NCBI GenBank assembly: GCA_036971615.1
Contig: JAYKKR010000025.1
Location: 558,001-622,000, forward strand
Reading direction: 5' to 3'
Length of the DNA: 64,000 nt
Origin: Amyloporia xantha
Taxonomy: Eukaryota > Basidiomycota > Agaricomycetes > Polyporales > Adustoporiaceae
Numbering within the stretch: the stretch's first letter is position 1; each line of letters begins with the position of its first letter. A program made the translations under genes and the position numbers. The notes beneath the pieces are model-generated. The model was not told the DNA's origin, ran no database searches, and worked only from the letters and a program-made list of their open reading frames with translations. Shown here one piece after another: positions 36,023-48,182 of this stretch.

Positions 36023-36882
36023 GCGAGCCTCGAGGCGGCGTGCCCGTTCTTCAACATGCATATGAACGTCGAACGTTGACTCCGGCTTTGATCAAGGTCT
36101 TCAAGGACTAACTGTTGCTGACGGTCAAATCTGTTGGACGATACTCTACATGAAGCTGTCTACTACCAACGGTATTTTGGTGTGATTACGACTACATCTA
36201 TAGCCATTTCTCCGAGTCTGCTGGTACACCATCCTGTCTTCGTCGGAATGCTTTAGACTCCTCGCCTCATGGTTTATCTCTGCTCCTATACCTATATGAG
36301 CTATGGTGAATGTGGAGTCTGCTGCTGCTTGAGAGTACAACTTATGTGGTAATGGGGTGCACTCTTTTGATCCTTTCCTGTCAGCGAAGAGCCTCCGGTA
36401 ACAACTCATTCTAGTGAAGAGAAGAGCGGATCGATTATGTACTGTTCGTTCGCGAGCTGTTTCTTTAGTGTCTAGATCTAGTGAACTCTTTGCCGTGAAT
36501 CGCTCACGGTTCATCAACTAACCTAGGTCTCTCGGTATTGTGAAGGACGTTAGTAAGGACTGTTTTGGTCCCAGGCAACAGTGAGTTCCAGTCTCTTTCA
36601 TGACAACTGTATTATAGGGCCTGATACTTTGCTTTCCAGCTCAAGATCGGGCGCATTTCAAGCTTAGCTATTAGCACTTCGTATAACCGGATGCCGACGG
36701 CTTGATGACTCTTCTCTGACGGTGCCTGTGTTGGCCACGGCGGAATACTTCCAACACGTCGAAGTCCCTAGGATATGTCTATATATGGCTTCAGGTCTGA
36801 ATAAATGTTAATAATATCTTCGCTTGCGTCCGAGATTGACACCGTCAGACTCAGCTCTGCTCGCCTCGGCGAAAGTTGAAAC
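36023..36882. other. No supported gene
   Basis: Short frames only; a 123-residue minus-strand frame (36517-36146) has no recognisable features. No repeat noticed. Confidence 0.35.
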
Positions 36883-37330
36883 TATGGGAATATTCCTCGG
36901 GTCGAATATGAGTAAGTACGCGTCATTTTGTATACGGCATGTTTTAAGCTATACTTACATACGAATCTCTTCCAGCAAGCCAAATGATCCCTCACGATGG
37001 CAACTCCTCATCATTCAGGTAACTCCGTAGTCAGTAAATGATGATACTCATGTCGTTAGTGAGCTCGGATTGAATAGGCTGATTTTCGTCTCAATTAGAC
37101 TCGTCGCAGTTGAGACGCCGTGAAATGCAACAGGCACACCTCGGATACGGTCCGAACTTCCGGTATGTGCTTCTTTCGACTACTTCTGTTCGAGCGGATC
37201 TCGCAGGTTAAGACGTACAACTACAGCTCGCAATGTCATGCTAGCCCCTGTTTGACTAAATCGGACATCCATTTAGCAGCTATTGTGTGCCGTCAACCCG
37301 GGAGGATAGGCCTGGTATGCGGGTAAGTTC
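36883..37330 (+). pseudogene. Gene-like exon fragments, possibly a decayed gene
   Basis: Several well-formed splice sites (GTAAGT at 36911, GTAACT at 37019, GTATGT at 37163, GTAAGT at 37322) delimit short coding-like pieces. One chain reads DKPNDPSRWQLLIIQ, then LRRREMQQAHLGYGPNF, then RLRRTTTARNVMLAP. The upstream ATG exon (MGIFLGSNM) is in a different frame. Either I have a boundary wrong or a frameshift has killed the gene. No family recognised. Confidence 0.25.
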
Positions 37331-39556
37331 AATCATCTCTCTCGTCACCCGACAAGAAGAATAAAGTTTTTTTCGTTACCAGACATCTAAACCTTCAGGA
37401 TGACCACCGGAGCCAGCCAAATTGCTATCACATGAGTAAATGGGCGCATATCATTGGCCGCCGTGTCCTCGTGGTGCCGAACCGCCGCTCCTCCACATAG
37501 CTCCCCGGCGGACTCATTATACCAGCTCCTGATTTGTGAGTAGTATATGATATTAGCAAAAGTACCGCTATCACCTGTTGCCCTACACGACGGAATAGCG
37601 TTCGCTCCTTGATACTTGTACAAAAGCAGGCCACAGGTTAGTTGCTCCGTGTTCACATGGGACGACGAGTCCCTGCTGCGGCGCCGAATTGACTCAAATA
37701 GCGTATCTTCTACCGCGGTGTTTTGACAGGTGTCTTTAGCATTTAATCTGATGGACTCATGATTACTCTAGGCAAGTCTCGCTCGACGGACCCTTATCCC
37801 ACTTATGCGTTCGATGCGGATAACCCCATTCTTAATCACCACGACACGGAAGGATCAAGGATGAAATTGTAACTAACAGGCGGACATCGACAAAACCTTC
37901 CGTCAGCGGATTTCGAAAATCTCCGTTTAAACTGTTTTACAGCGTTTTGTAGACCTTCCGTTCGATGTCCTTATGCTACCGGATGGAGGCTCCATTCTGA
38001 CCAACTCGCACGTACTATGCTCCGTGAGTGGAAATTGCTTCATCTGGTGTTCTTAATCTCATACCCGTTTTAACGGTGTCTACACTGCATGAATCCATCT
38101 AACACACAGAGCCACGTAACGATTGGCGTTCTCGTGTAACGCTTGCTCGACTTCTCATCATAGCACAGTTTGGTTTCTCGGGCATGCAGTGTCCGGACCA
38201 AGAAGATTCCGATATACTCGGCAGGCTGTGCTTCGCTTGTTTCTTGTTGTCTAAATCACTTTCGGAGATCATGACATCAAAAGAGCACCTGATAATCTGG
38301 CGAGCACTCTAACAAATTTCCTTTCAAGACGATCGCCGCATTCGTCATCCAGGACTCGATCCAGGCTTTTTCTTGCCCCTAATGACGACGGCTCTCCGGA
38401 AACTTCTTTGGGCTTAGACAGCGGCGCCTGCGCCTGAGCCGATCCGAGGAAGAATCAAGTACTGAACTCTATCTTTATCATCGCTTCTACTGACGTACAT
38501 ATTCCCTCGCTGCCTCTTAAACATCTCTCGCTAATCACTTAATTTTGGTAGGCTATCTTACCCTTGTGCTTCCGCCTGTTTCCATTACCTTCAGAGAATG
38601 CCACGCTTGTAACTGCGAGCATTGCCCGATGACTAACTGTCAGTGCCAACTAGGCCATGGGGCTATAATCTCAGCGTCAGCGCAGATCACAGCATCACCT
38701 ATAGCGGACATGGTCTTCACCATATTCGCTCTAGGTGGCTCATGGATGTGGTACTTAGTACGTATACTATGGTGCGAAGCTGGTGCGAAGCTGGTGCGAA
38801 TGGAACAGCAGCGAGCGTCAGACAATCAGCAGACATCTGCACATGGCAAACAGTCTCCTTCGACTCCATTTGTCGGTGTCCTCCTTGACATAACTGCACG
38901 CGGCGTACACGTTTGCTGTAGGTGTTCAGGAGAACAGACTAAATGAAGACGGAGCCTCCTTGTTCCCCTGCGGACTTTGATGGAAGAGTGTCATGCCATG
39001 CAAAATGTCAATCTTCGCGCGCGGCAGTTTTTCAATTCGTTCGTTCTATGGAAAATGACTGATACTCACGTCATCCACAACCTTAGTCTTAAAACATTTA
39101 GCCGCTGCGTGCCAGATGCAGATGCCTGCTTCCGAAGTTCCGCCTTCCTTCTGCGTCATGAGTGTTGCGGTGTGAGCAGTCCTTCTATTGAGCCTCCTCC
39201 TGCGAAATCAGATGGACTGACGCTCATTCACGACATGTGTTCCTTAGTGTCCAAATCCAGGTGCCGTTTGACTTCGGAACGTCGAACTTTACCATCGCCG
39301 GCCACCTCTTATGACTCTCATGTCCCGTTATCGTCGGGTTGATCATGAACAACAGCTCACAACATGTATGTGCAGAGAGGACGGTATAAATTCATGAAGG
39401 ATCAAGGCCTTGCTTCAATCCTCTCACACCCCAAGGTTCAGAGTATCGTGGTCGAAGGACATTTACGTGACACCATCCTTGTCTTAGTGCCAATCATCCT
39501 TACGGCACTCTCTTGCGTACTTTCCTCCAGTCCGCTCACTATCTTCGTTGTTCTTC
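37331..39556. other. 2.2 kb without a supported gene
   Basis: Mixed short frames. A tandem triplication of an 11-bp word (GGTGCGAAGCT) occurs at about 38774-38800. The last few hundred bases should include the promoter of the WOPR gene. Confidence 0.35.
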
Positions 39557-40776
39557 ATGCATTCGGCACCCTCTTTCGGGCACCCAACTATTCCTGCTCT
39601 TCGTATGTTTGTCTTTGTGGAAGAAGATATTGACACTTATATTCTATTCACACTGCAGACCTACGAGACGCGAGGGATGCCCATGTGATCTTCGAGGCTG
39701 TTCGGCGCAACATACTGCCTTTGCTCACAAGGCGACTGACCGCGCAGGAGCGCGAACAATTGCAATCAGGTAATGTTTTCGTATGGGAAGAGGCCGAGCA
39801 TAAACAGGGTAACTCTTCATCTATTCTCTTATTTAATCGCATTTGTTAATCCAATTTGCAGGTGGATTAGAACGATGGACAGATGGACGCAGATGGTAAA
39901 CATTTGACTCGTCGATACTGATGCAAAAATTGATTGGTAGTCTGTACAGGTCCCAAAGTAGAATGCGAGGAGACTACCTTTTCTACGAAGAGAAGATAGA
40001 GACAACTCCGGAAGAGAAAGCTGCTAAAGCAGCTCGTCGGTATGTGCATGCACTATTTGTCTTTGATTAGATTCTGTGATCTCTGGCTCCAATCCAGGGC
40101 ACGTAGAACGCTGGATCCGTTCAGCTACCAGCCCGCTCCAACTCGGCAGGACAGACCATCAAAGCCTGACGGTCTCACCAAGCAGACATATTCTACTCAT
40201 GTCTACACGCATCAGTCGGAGCCAAGGAAATGGCATATTGTTGCATACTTCTCGGTATCTCAAGCGGATCAATCGCTTGACCTAGACAGATGCTCACCTT
40301 TGAATTCTGTCCAGGGTGATGACTATACTCGTCTTCCCGTTATCGAAGACTATGAGTATCTTCGCAACCTCCGGGTTCCGGAGGGGATCTTTGCCTCTCC
40401 GCGAGGTAATCCCACAAGGGTTGGCCGCGGACCAGACGATCAAGGACATGGTGACTCGCAATGGTCGAGGAACTCCTGGTCTCTGCCGTCTCCTTTGACT
40501 ACTCCTGCTGTGTCTCCGATTGATAGGCCGGAGTCCTCATCATCATCCTCTTCGTCATCTACGAGTACTGTGGCATCAAGTAGTTCATCCACGTCTCAAC
40601 AGTCCTCTAGCAGTGCATTACCCCTACCTCGCCTCTCGAATGTCGTTCCAATACACCCACTGTCTCCATCGATTTCCCACCATCCCCATTCGCCAGTTAG
40701 TCCTACGAGTTCAAGCTACCTTACTCTCACGTCTGAAGACCGGCGGGCGCTGAACAGCTTTCGTGTTGTATTATGA
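39557..40776 (+). CDS. Gti1/Pac2 (WOPR) family transcription factor
   Basis: Six exons: 39557-39602, 39659-39808, 39862-39895, 39950-40039, 40098-40254 and 40315-40776 (312 aa plus stop). The 60-nt fifth intron is in frame and could be retained. The N-terminal half of the WOPR domain is clear: LRDARDAHVIFEAVRRNILP, LLTRRLTAQEREQLQSGNVF, EEAEHKQGGLERWTDGRRWS, then SRMRGDYLFYEEK. After a linker, the second box is KPDGLTKQTYS with the KWHIVAYFS segment. The C-terminal about 100 residues are a Ser/Pro-rich tail with long serine runs. Gti1/Pac2 proteins (Wor1, Ryp1, Sge1 relatives) bind DNA through WOPR and control morphological or developmental switching in fungi. At 312 aa this one is short for the family but has both WOPR boxes. 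It converges with pms1. Confidence 0.88.
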
Positions 40777-41481
40777 TTCATTTATCATTTCCGTGATGGA
40801 CTTTGCATGGTCTCATCCTATGGTCGTTCAGCGATTTCTCATGGGGTCTGAGTAGTACTAAATTATGGCCATTGTCACGCCTGCACGCCACTTGTATCAC
40901 TGTACATCGGATTGCTAACAGAGAACTTTCGATTTCTATTGAAAAGTTAGCTTCTCAAGCGGGACCACCTTGAGGACGGCCACCGTCTGGCAGAACCTTG
41001 ATTATCGTCTGCCTCGAGCTATAGAGGTCACGATGGCACAGCATGCCGTGCGGTGCAACGTCCATCCAGCATTTTTCAGAATGTCATAGATCCCAGTCGA
41101 ACAAGGAGAAGCGCAGGCAGTGTATCACGCTACAGGCCGTGGGTAGAAGTCAAATATAAAGTTCTTCTTGTTTCTTCTCCTGGCCAAGTTCTGTAGCATC
41201 TTCAGCGTTCGACTCAGAAGATATGACGTAGGTGGCAGAATCGCTGAGATCGTCTTCACCAAGCAAAGCACATTGGGATGACCGCGTGCCCAAGTGTGTG
41301 CAAAAGGGCCAGTCTCGGCAATGGCTTGTGAAGGCCTAGGCAACTTTGCAGCGCGTACTTCCTGCTCTCGAATGACAGAACATCACCAGTTAACGGAAAT
41401 AGGAGCTGAGAACGGATGAAACAAGTAAGGATTGTAGATATTTTAGATCAACTGTGAGACTCTTTCAGACAAGGCTTGACA
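40777..41481. terminator. Convergent 3' region between WOPR gene and pms1
   Basis: About 700 bp between the two stop codons, holding both 3' untranslated regions. No gene seen. Confidence 0.4.
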
Positions 41482-44400
41482 CTAGCTGCCGAAGCCTGTC
41501 CAATCGATTGACTCCTGTCCTCTTCTCCGCCATTCCCTCCCTGCACCACTGATGTCGGACAGATGTCGCATGGTAGGACGCCCATGAGGGCAATTCCAAG
41601 GCTGGTCCATAGTTCCCATATGGCGTATGACCTAAGTAAACCCGGCGCACGACTAAGTCGTGTCCCGAGAAGTCCCTTGCAGAAACAAGACTTACAGATG
41701 TCATCTGCCGCCTGTCTAACGTCGTACCAACCATGACACTCTTTCGGCATGCACGCATAGCAAACATAGCCCGTGCTTTAGAACATCTAACCATCTGACC
41801 AGTGGGGCGGTCTTGCATCAGGTGCAGCAGCTCCTCCAGGTCTAGAGAACGTCTGCATGGGATAGCCGAGACAAGTTGTGTTCTGCAGACTCACCCTTGA
41901 AATCAAAGATCGTACTCTTGCTTGTCGGCTGTGCAACGAGATTCAAACGACGGCCTTCCCCAAACGCTGAGTCCTCGTCAATCTCGATTTCGAAGCCGTT
42001 CTGCCTCAGGATGTCTATATTCTCTGTCGCCAAAAGCTCGTCCGCTGCTGTCAGTTCTAAAGGCTGTGGTCTTAATGACATAAATCAGATCTCACGTCGC
42101 GAGAGAGAAGTTCAGCACTGTACCGAAAGAGCCTCTGAGATTTGATCTTCGTCGTCTGCTGCAGGGTCTCAAAGTTGTACTTCTCATCAGCAGCGTGCTG
42201 GTCTACTATAAATAGATCATCCACGCATCCCTTTCCGTCCTCATCGAGCGTTCTGGAACCCGGAGGAAATGCGCTCCTCCGTGCAATAATGAATCCGAGG
42301 TTGAACTGCCCCACAACCTCCATAGACATGAAATCCGTTTTGTCAATAACCAACGAGAGCGCCTCGACCGCCTTCTCATCGTCTTCAATGTTCATGATGC
42401 CTGCATCTGCCTGTATCTTGGCTACAGGCGTTATTGTCTGATCGCAGCTCGTTGCTGACAGTCTGGCCTGTAGCTGGTCCCACGAAGATGAGATCCGCGA
42501 CAAATCAAAGCGGAGCGACACATCTTCATTGTCTGCACTCCGTATGACTTCAGGACGGGAGGCACGGTCGGCCGTCGAGGCTGAGATTGATGATAGAACA
42601 GGGGTGACGGCATCGCTCTCAGCATCCGACGAGTCCTGCGAAGAGGCCAGAGTGTGGTCGTGGTCTTCCAGATCGATGATTTCCGATTCCGGTGGATCTG
42701 AGAGCAGCACTACATCCCTTTGGTCATCGTCAACACGCACGCCTCGCCCACGCATCTCTCCCTGCTCGAGTGAATGCAGCATATCAACTTCCCCATCCTC
42801 GTTCTGGGGCACGTCACCCTTCTCATCAACCTTCGCACTGTCATCGTCTAGCTCGTCCATATCGTCCACTTCGTCTTCGTCGTCTTGTAGCCTTTCGTCT
42901 TCGGCTTCTTCCATATTAACATTCGTAGGCTGGCTTCCACTGGCGAATGCCTGCAACCTAGCCCTCAGGTTGTCTCTTGCGCCTCTCGCAGAGCATGTTC
43001 CATCTCCCGTCTTACGCTTCTTGCGAGGAGGTGATATGTCTTCTTCCGAGCGACGATGCAGACTCCAAGCCGTACCAGAGGTGCTCAGCACCGTTTGCAC
43101 GCTTCGAGTGCCCGACGCACCAGTCATACCATTGGTCTGCCTTGCCGAACTAGCTGAGTCCAATCCCTGGTCATTCTCGTCTGGAGAGCTAACACGTGCT
43201 CCTTGCGCCTCGTCATGGTTGCGTATATCTTCGATCGGGCGTACCTGACTCGCAGAAGGAGAGCCAGAGTCCGTGATAACGGCTCGTAACCGCGTCACGG
43301 GTAAAGAAGCATCATCTGTTGCAATGGGTAGCCTCGCTTGCGCATGCATGCCTTGCCGACCTTGGTTACCATGTGAGGCGGGAGGTATTGATGTGGCACA
43401 TCCGCTTGGTGTGAGTTCCTCTGAATAGGGAGCATCTGGGGTAACTCCATGCGGAGAACACTCTGCGGGGTGCGATGCGATATCCGCGGTTTGCGGCATG
43501 CAATCAGCAGCCTCTCCGCTCGAAACGGCTTCTGCATCGTTGCCATGTTCGGCCTCCCCACCTGCTATATCATCATCTTGGCCCAGTAAAAGAATGGGTT
43601 TCCCGAAGCTTTCGTCTTCTCCAAGTAGCGCTGCAGGCGAACCACCATGTTCCTCAACACGACCAATCGGCGGAGTCGAGTGGTATCCTGCATTATCGTC
43701 TGCATCGTCTTCAATGAAGAGAGGTTCCTCTTCTTGCAGTGTCTGAGATGACCTCCGAGATAAGGGTGTTGAATCAGCCTGTTTGACAGGTGCTTGAGAG
43801 GCAATAGAAGGATTGATGTCGTACGTAGCTCGAGACGGGGCAAACTTCTGTTCCAGAGCAATCTAATAGAAAACAAAACGTAAGCGCAGTATACAATGAG
43901 GAATGCTTGGCGTAATTCAATAACAAGGGCATGATGCTAACAACGCGGAGGTAGCACATACCTTGAGGGCCTGCACGAGGTTGTTCTCACTGTGTAGGAG
44001 GATCGTCCGTTTGTCCGGACTGACGTTCACATCGCACGAATCTGACGAACCCCCAAAGGGATGGTATGAGATTTTTCACATTCCGTTCAGTATCCCCTTC
44101 AAGAACGCGAAGACAAAAGAGAGAAGAATCGCGCAGAACACGGTATGACATCGTGAGAAGCCAGAATCGAGGGAACGAGGCGATGGCGAGCGCAGATGTG
44201 GGAACGAAACAACGGAGACCGCGAACGGGAGAACCCAGGAAGCGCCAGGAACCGAACTCACCGGTGGGAAGTATGAAGTCTGCCACGATGAACGGCGCCT
44301 GATTTGCATTGAACGTCCGATACACCTCGTTGAACGCCTTCTGGACCTGGTCATGGGGATGGGCGTGACGTCGACACTGAACAGGGAAGCAGACTTGCCT

Positions 44401-45909
44401 TAGAAGGGTTACATGGGCGACCGTTGATGTAAAAGAACTGGCGGTCCGTGCCTGTCCGGCCGCACGCTACTGCAAACCGGGAGATCAGCCCACGGACCCG
44501 AACTTCGCTCGAAGACCTGCATGACGGATGCCAGGGAAGTGAATAAGACATGCGGTGCACTGCGAGATAATGACACTCACCCGTCGGCGTCAAAGATGCC
44601 CTGTCTTCTCAAGACCGCCCTTTCGGTCTCCACATCGAACTGAAGGTCAAGTTCGACCAGGTGTTCCAGCGCTTTTGGACCCCAAAGCGCAGAGACAGAT
44701 GCACGCATCGAGGGCGTGCCGTCGGTACGCATCTGCACCGCCTTCTTTCTGAGAATCAACAAGAGACGCTCAGAGGGCCTTCGGGAGTTACGTCAAGAGA
44801 TACCCACCCGCTGATAGGCTGGTGTGTGACCGTTAGACGCACGCCCTTGTTCTCCTGCGCGCATGGCACCAGCGCATACGCAGAAAGCAGCGCGAGCGCC
44901 TTGCCGAACTCGCGTTTGGCATTGCGCTCCAGCTCTTTGCGACGCACAGGAAGCGGTTTGAAGAGTTCCGTGATTATGACGGTGGTACCGCGCTGTGTGC
45001 AACGTGGCAGGGTTTTTTAAATTCAAAGACGTAAGTGAATGACGACAGTAGAGTGGAACGCAATGAATACCTGCCTGGCAACCTTCCCTTGCCGGTTGAC
45101 CACCCGCCCCGACCGATCCAGCTCGAGGACGGTACCCATAGGGGCCTCGGATGCAGTTGCAGTTGCAACAGTGACCTGTTCTGCCAAGGCGCAGAGAGAA
45201 GAGAGGGCTTCTCCGCGAAAGCCGAAGGTGCGAAGGACAGTGAGGTCGGAGAAGGAGGATAGCTTGGAAGTATGATATTTCAACGCTATTAGGACACAGT
45301 CTGGTCAGTGCTCCATTCAACAGTCCCTCATTACAAGCACATGTGTCGACTTTTGGTAGCTCGTACCAGAGCTATCTATCAGATACAGCAACCTCGCCCG
45401 ACAGGGCTATGTCTTTGATTCGACATTTCTACGCATAATCATCATCGTCTCGTGACATACTAAGTGTTCACATCAAAAAAGGTGTGCCTAACACCTCTGG
45501 ATACACAATTCCATCATAGGAAACGATACTCACCAATAGCATCGTAGTCTTGTGGAGCAATACCACTCCCATTGTCGATCACCTCGACGGAAGCCAAGCC
45601 ATGGTCTTTGAAGCGCACCTCTGCAGGAAACAAAGTCCAAAGAATTTAAAGGATGTGCGGGTGGGCTTAGCAACTGGGCTCACCAACAGACGTTGCTCCT
45701 GCGTCCAGGCTATTTTCGAGCAGCTCCTTCACAGCCGTCTGAAGGTCAATCACGACCTGACCTGAAGAGATACGATGGACAGAGGCGGTATCAAGGGCCT
45801 TGATTGAGCCACTCGAGTCGCTAGCTGGCACGTCGTCCGCCGCTGCCAATGCCATGCCATCGTTCATGGATCGTGTATACGTGCGTAATGAGCACAAAGT
45901 CCGCACCAC
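41482..45909 (-). CDS. pms1: DNA mismatch-repair protein Pms1 (MutL homologue, PMS2 type)
   Basis: About twelve exons; those read clearly are 45909-45684, 45620-45534, 45285-45071 and 44992-44808. Smaller exons lie between 44.75 and 43.96 kb, with a large exon at about 43.86-42.09 kb and 3' exons to the stop at 41482. The N-terminal GHKL ATPase shows [20 protein letters not shown] (E and N of the ATP site), EVIDNGSGI and [18 protein letters not shown] transducer region has NGRPCNP and [11 protein letters not shown] long acidic linker follows, then the C-terminal endonuclease domain: [21 protein letters not shown] (the DQHA-x2-E-x4-E metal motif), [10 protein letters not shown] and [11 protein letters not shown]. 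So it should be an active nicking MutL-alpha subunit partnering Mlh1 in the nucleus. The start could be Met at 45909, 45867 or 45855. Confidence 0.95.
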
Positions 45910-48182
45910 CGTGAGACTCGACGCGGCGCGCCGGTTAGCGATGGGTTACGACATGTCACACCACGTGATATTTTGTCACGCGTCTTAAGCGTCACTCGCC
46001 CTCTTGGACAGGCACTTTGGTTACCTCCTCACTCCCACATCTACACTACAAGTGCCGTGCATTCTATCGCGAGTGCAGACAAAGACGATATGTTATTGGT
46101 TCAGACACAAGACAATTTAAATCCGACAATTTCGTTGCCTGACGCGCGTCGGCGCCTTTCATCTCTTCCCTGATATACAAGAACCGAGTCGTCGTTCTCG
46201 TCCGGTACAGTACGTGTCTGCGGCGATTTACGCCCTCACCTCGACACTCCTTCGGGAAATGGCGCCTGATATAACCCTCGATGTTTAGTACAGCCACTAT
46301 GGCTCCAGCTCCTCAACAGTGGTGGATTCAAAAATGTTAATGAACCCTAAATCACAATGCAATTCCAATTCACACAAGGTCCCTTACTAGACGGTGTGTA
46401 GTCGACGGGCCCCAAGTGGTGATAAATTCAAGACTCCATTCAACGACGCTCACCGGGCGCGTCTTGCCTGCATCTCCGAGCACGTCGTACACTTGAATCC
46501 AACACGCGTTCCATGAGGATCCTCTGCTAATACACACACGCAAGGAATCACAAAGCCGCAAGCCTTGGCCTACCATCGTCCGATTGAGTCGCTTTATGTC
46601 AGTCTGTCCGCGTGTCTGAATGCTAAAACAGACCCGAGCTGTGATCTCAAATTTACACAATATAAGGAGCGAAGCACCGGTCATTTCCAGCTACAGAATA
46701 TTATCCGCGTGGATAACGCCTCCGATACATGGGCGAAACGACTGCGTACGCGGCTCGCCTTCGTCTGCTCCTTGCAGCCAGTCACCGTGTCACCTCTCAC
46801 CTGCGAGTCGCACAAGGAAAGCGCATCTGTACTTGGCTAAAACCCACCGCCAGCCTCCGTCACCCCGGCCCGCCGCAGAGTCAGTGCTCTGTCCATGCTG
46901 TGGAGACGACGATCTTACAGAAGGTGACGTGCCTTCCCTGCGAGTGCGAGTGCGGGCTTTCGGCTGGAATAGTTGGGCAAGGTCAAAGGACAGGGACGTA
47001 CCGCCGGCAGGAGCTGTTACGCAGTGTCTGACTCTTTCTTACTGGCATCCCAACGGCATAGGCGTTGCTCCGTACGCAGGTTGCGCTATCCATGCTGCCA
47101 AGCACCATCCTAGCTGAGAGGCCCTTGCAGCACGGACGACGCAGCCTGATGCAGGGCATGCCCCGCGCTCCACGCACCGGGGGAAGAACGAGCGAGCATT
47201 CGGTTCTGAATAAGTACTGACGATTAGGGTGGCTGTCGCTAGGAGACTGGTTTGAAGGGTAGATTCCTGGCAAGGTCCTACTTATGGCACAGGGAGTCGT
47301 GCAGCGCTTGGGGAAGCAAGCCTAAGGCGGTCAAGGACGTGGGGTTTGTGACAATACACATGGGATAGGCTGACTCAAAGGCACCTGAGATTGCAATTGG
47401 ATATGTCATAGCAGAAATCCAGGCGTAGATTCATATGTGGTTGGGTTGTTTCCCTGCCAAGCGTCTGGGCGCCGGCTGCGGAAACGTGAGGAGCAGAACT
47501 AGTGTTGCCAAGACGCGCTACGAGCGGTGACGTGCGACGGGAGTCCCGAGCTGCGAGCGGCACGGCCATGGCGAGAGCACAGAGTGTAGAGCGGGACGAG
47601 CGACAATGGACGAATCACGATGGACGAATGCACTCAAGCAGCCTCGCGCCGACCTCGGTGCGAAGCGTCGCGGGGTTATTTGGGCGATATGAGTGAGATT
47701 CGCGGGCTGGCGGTGTCAAAGTAGCTTCGTACGATGATCACGGCCATGTTGACGTCGGCGGGGCGATCCTCGAGGCGCATGCAGCCACCGCAGGTGTCTG
47801 GGGCTGGTCGTTGTCGCCGCGCTAGTCGTCGTCGGGTGTGTCAAGGAACGGCGCTGAGGGACGAGGAAAGTCAGCGGCTCCGAGCGGGCCGCTGAGGGCC
47901 CAGACTGCGGAGGCTCGATATAGCAGGGGGTGAGAGACCGGGATTGGCTGGAGCTGCAGCCTGTGCCTAGCGGGAAACGCCAAGGGCATTTGCGTTTCTG
48001 TCTTCCCCGCGTCCTCCCACTCACTCGTATCTCTCAGCAGCAGCCTCTCCCGTCTTGTCTACAGCCTGCTGCCAGCAACGAAAGGACCCTCTCAGCGCAG
48101 CACGGCCGCTGCCACTCATTCTCTCATCTCCCCTCTCATCTCATCTCACTCTGAACCAGTGCCTGCTCTCGCGCACGGGACG
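45910..48182. promoter_or_regulatory. 2.3 kb divergent intergenic region
   Basis: Between the start of pms1 (minus) and the methyltransferase-like gene (plus). No supportable gene. Immediately before the plus-strand start is a pyrimidine-rich tract (repeated CTCATCTC, about 48119-48150), a usual feature of basidiomycete promoters. Confidence 0.4.

Noticed and set aside
42529..43248. 239-codon plus-strand frame
   Set aside because: Antisense image of the acidic linker of pms1.
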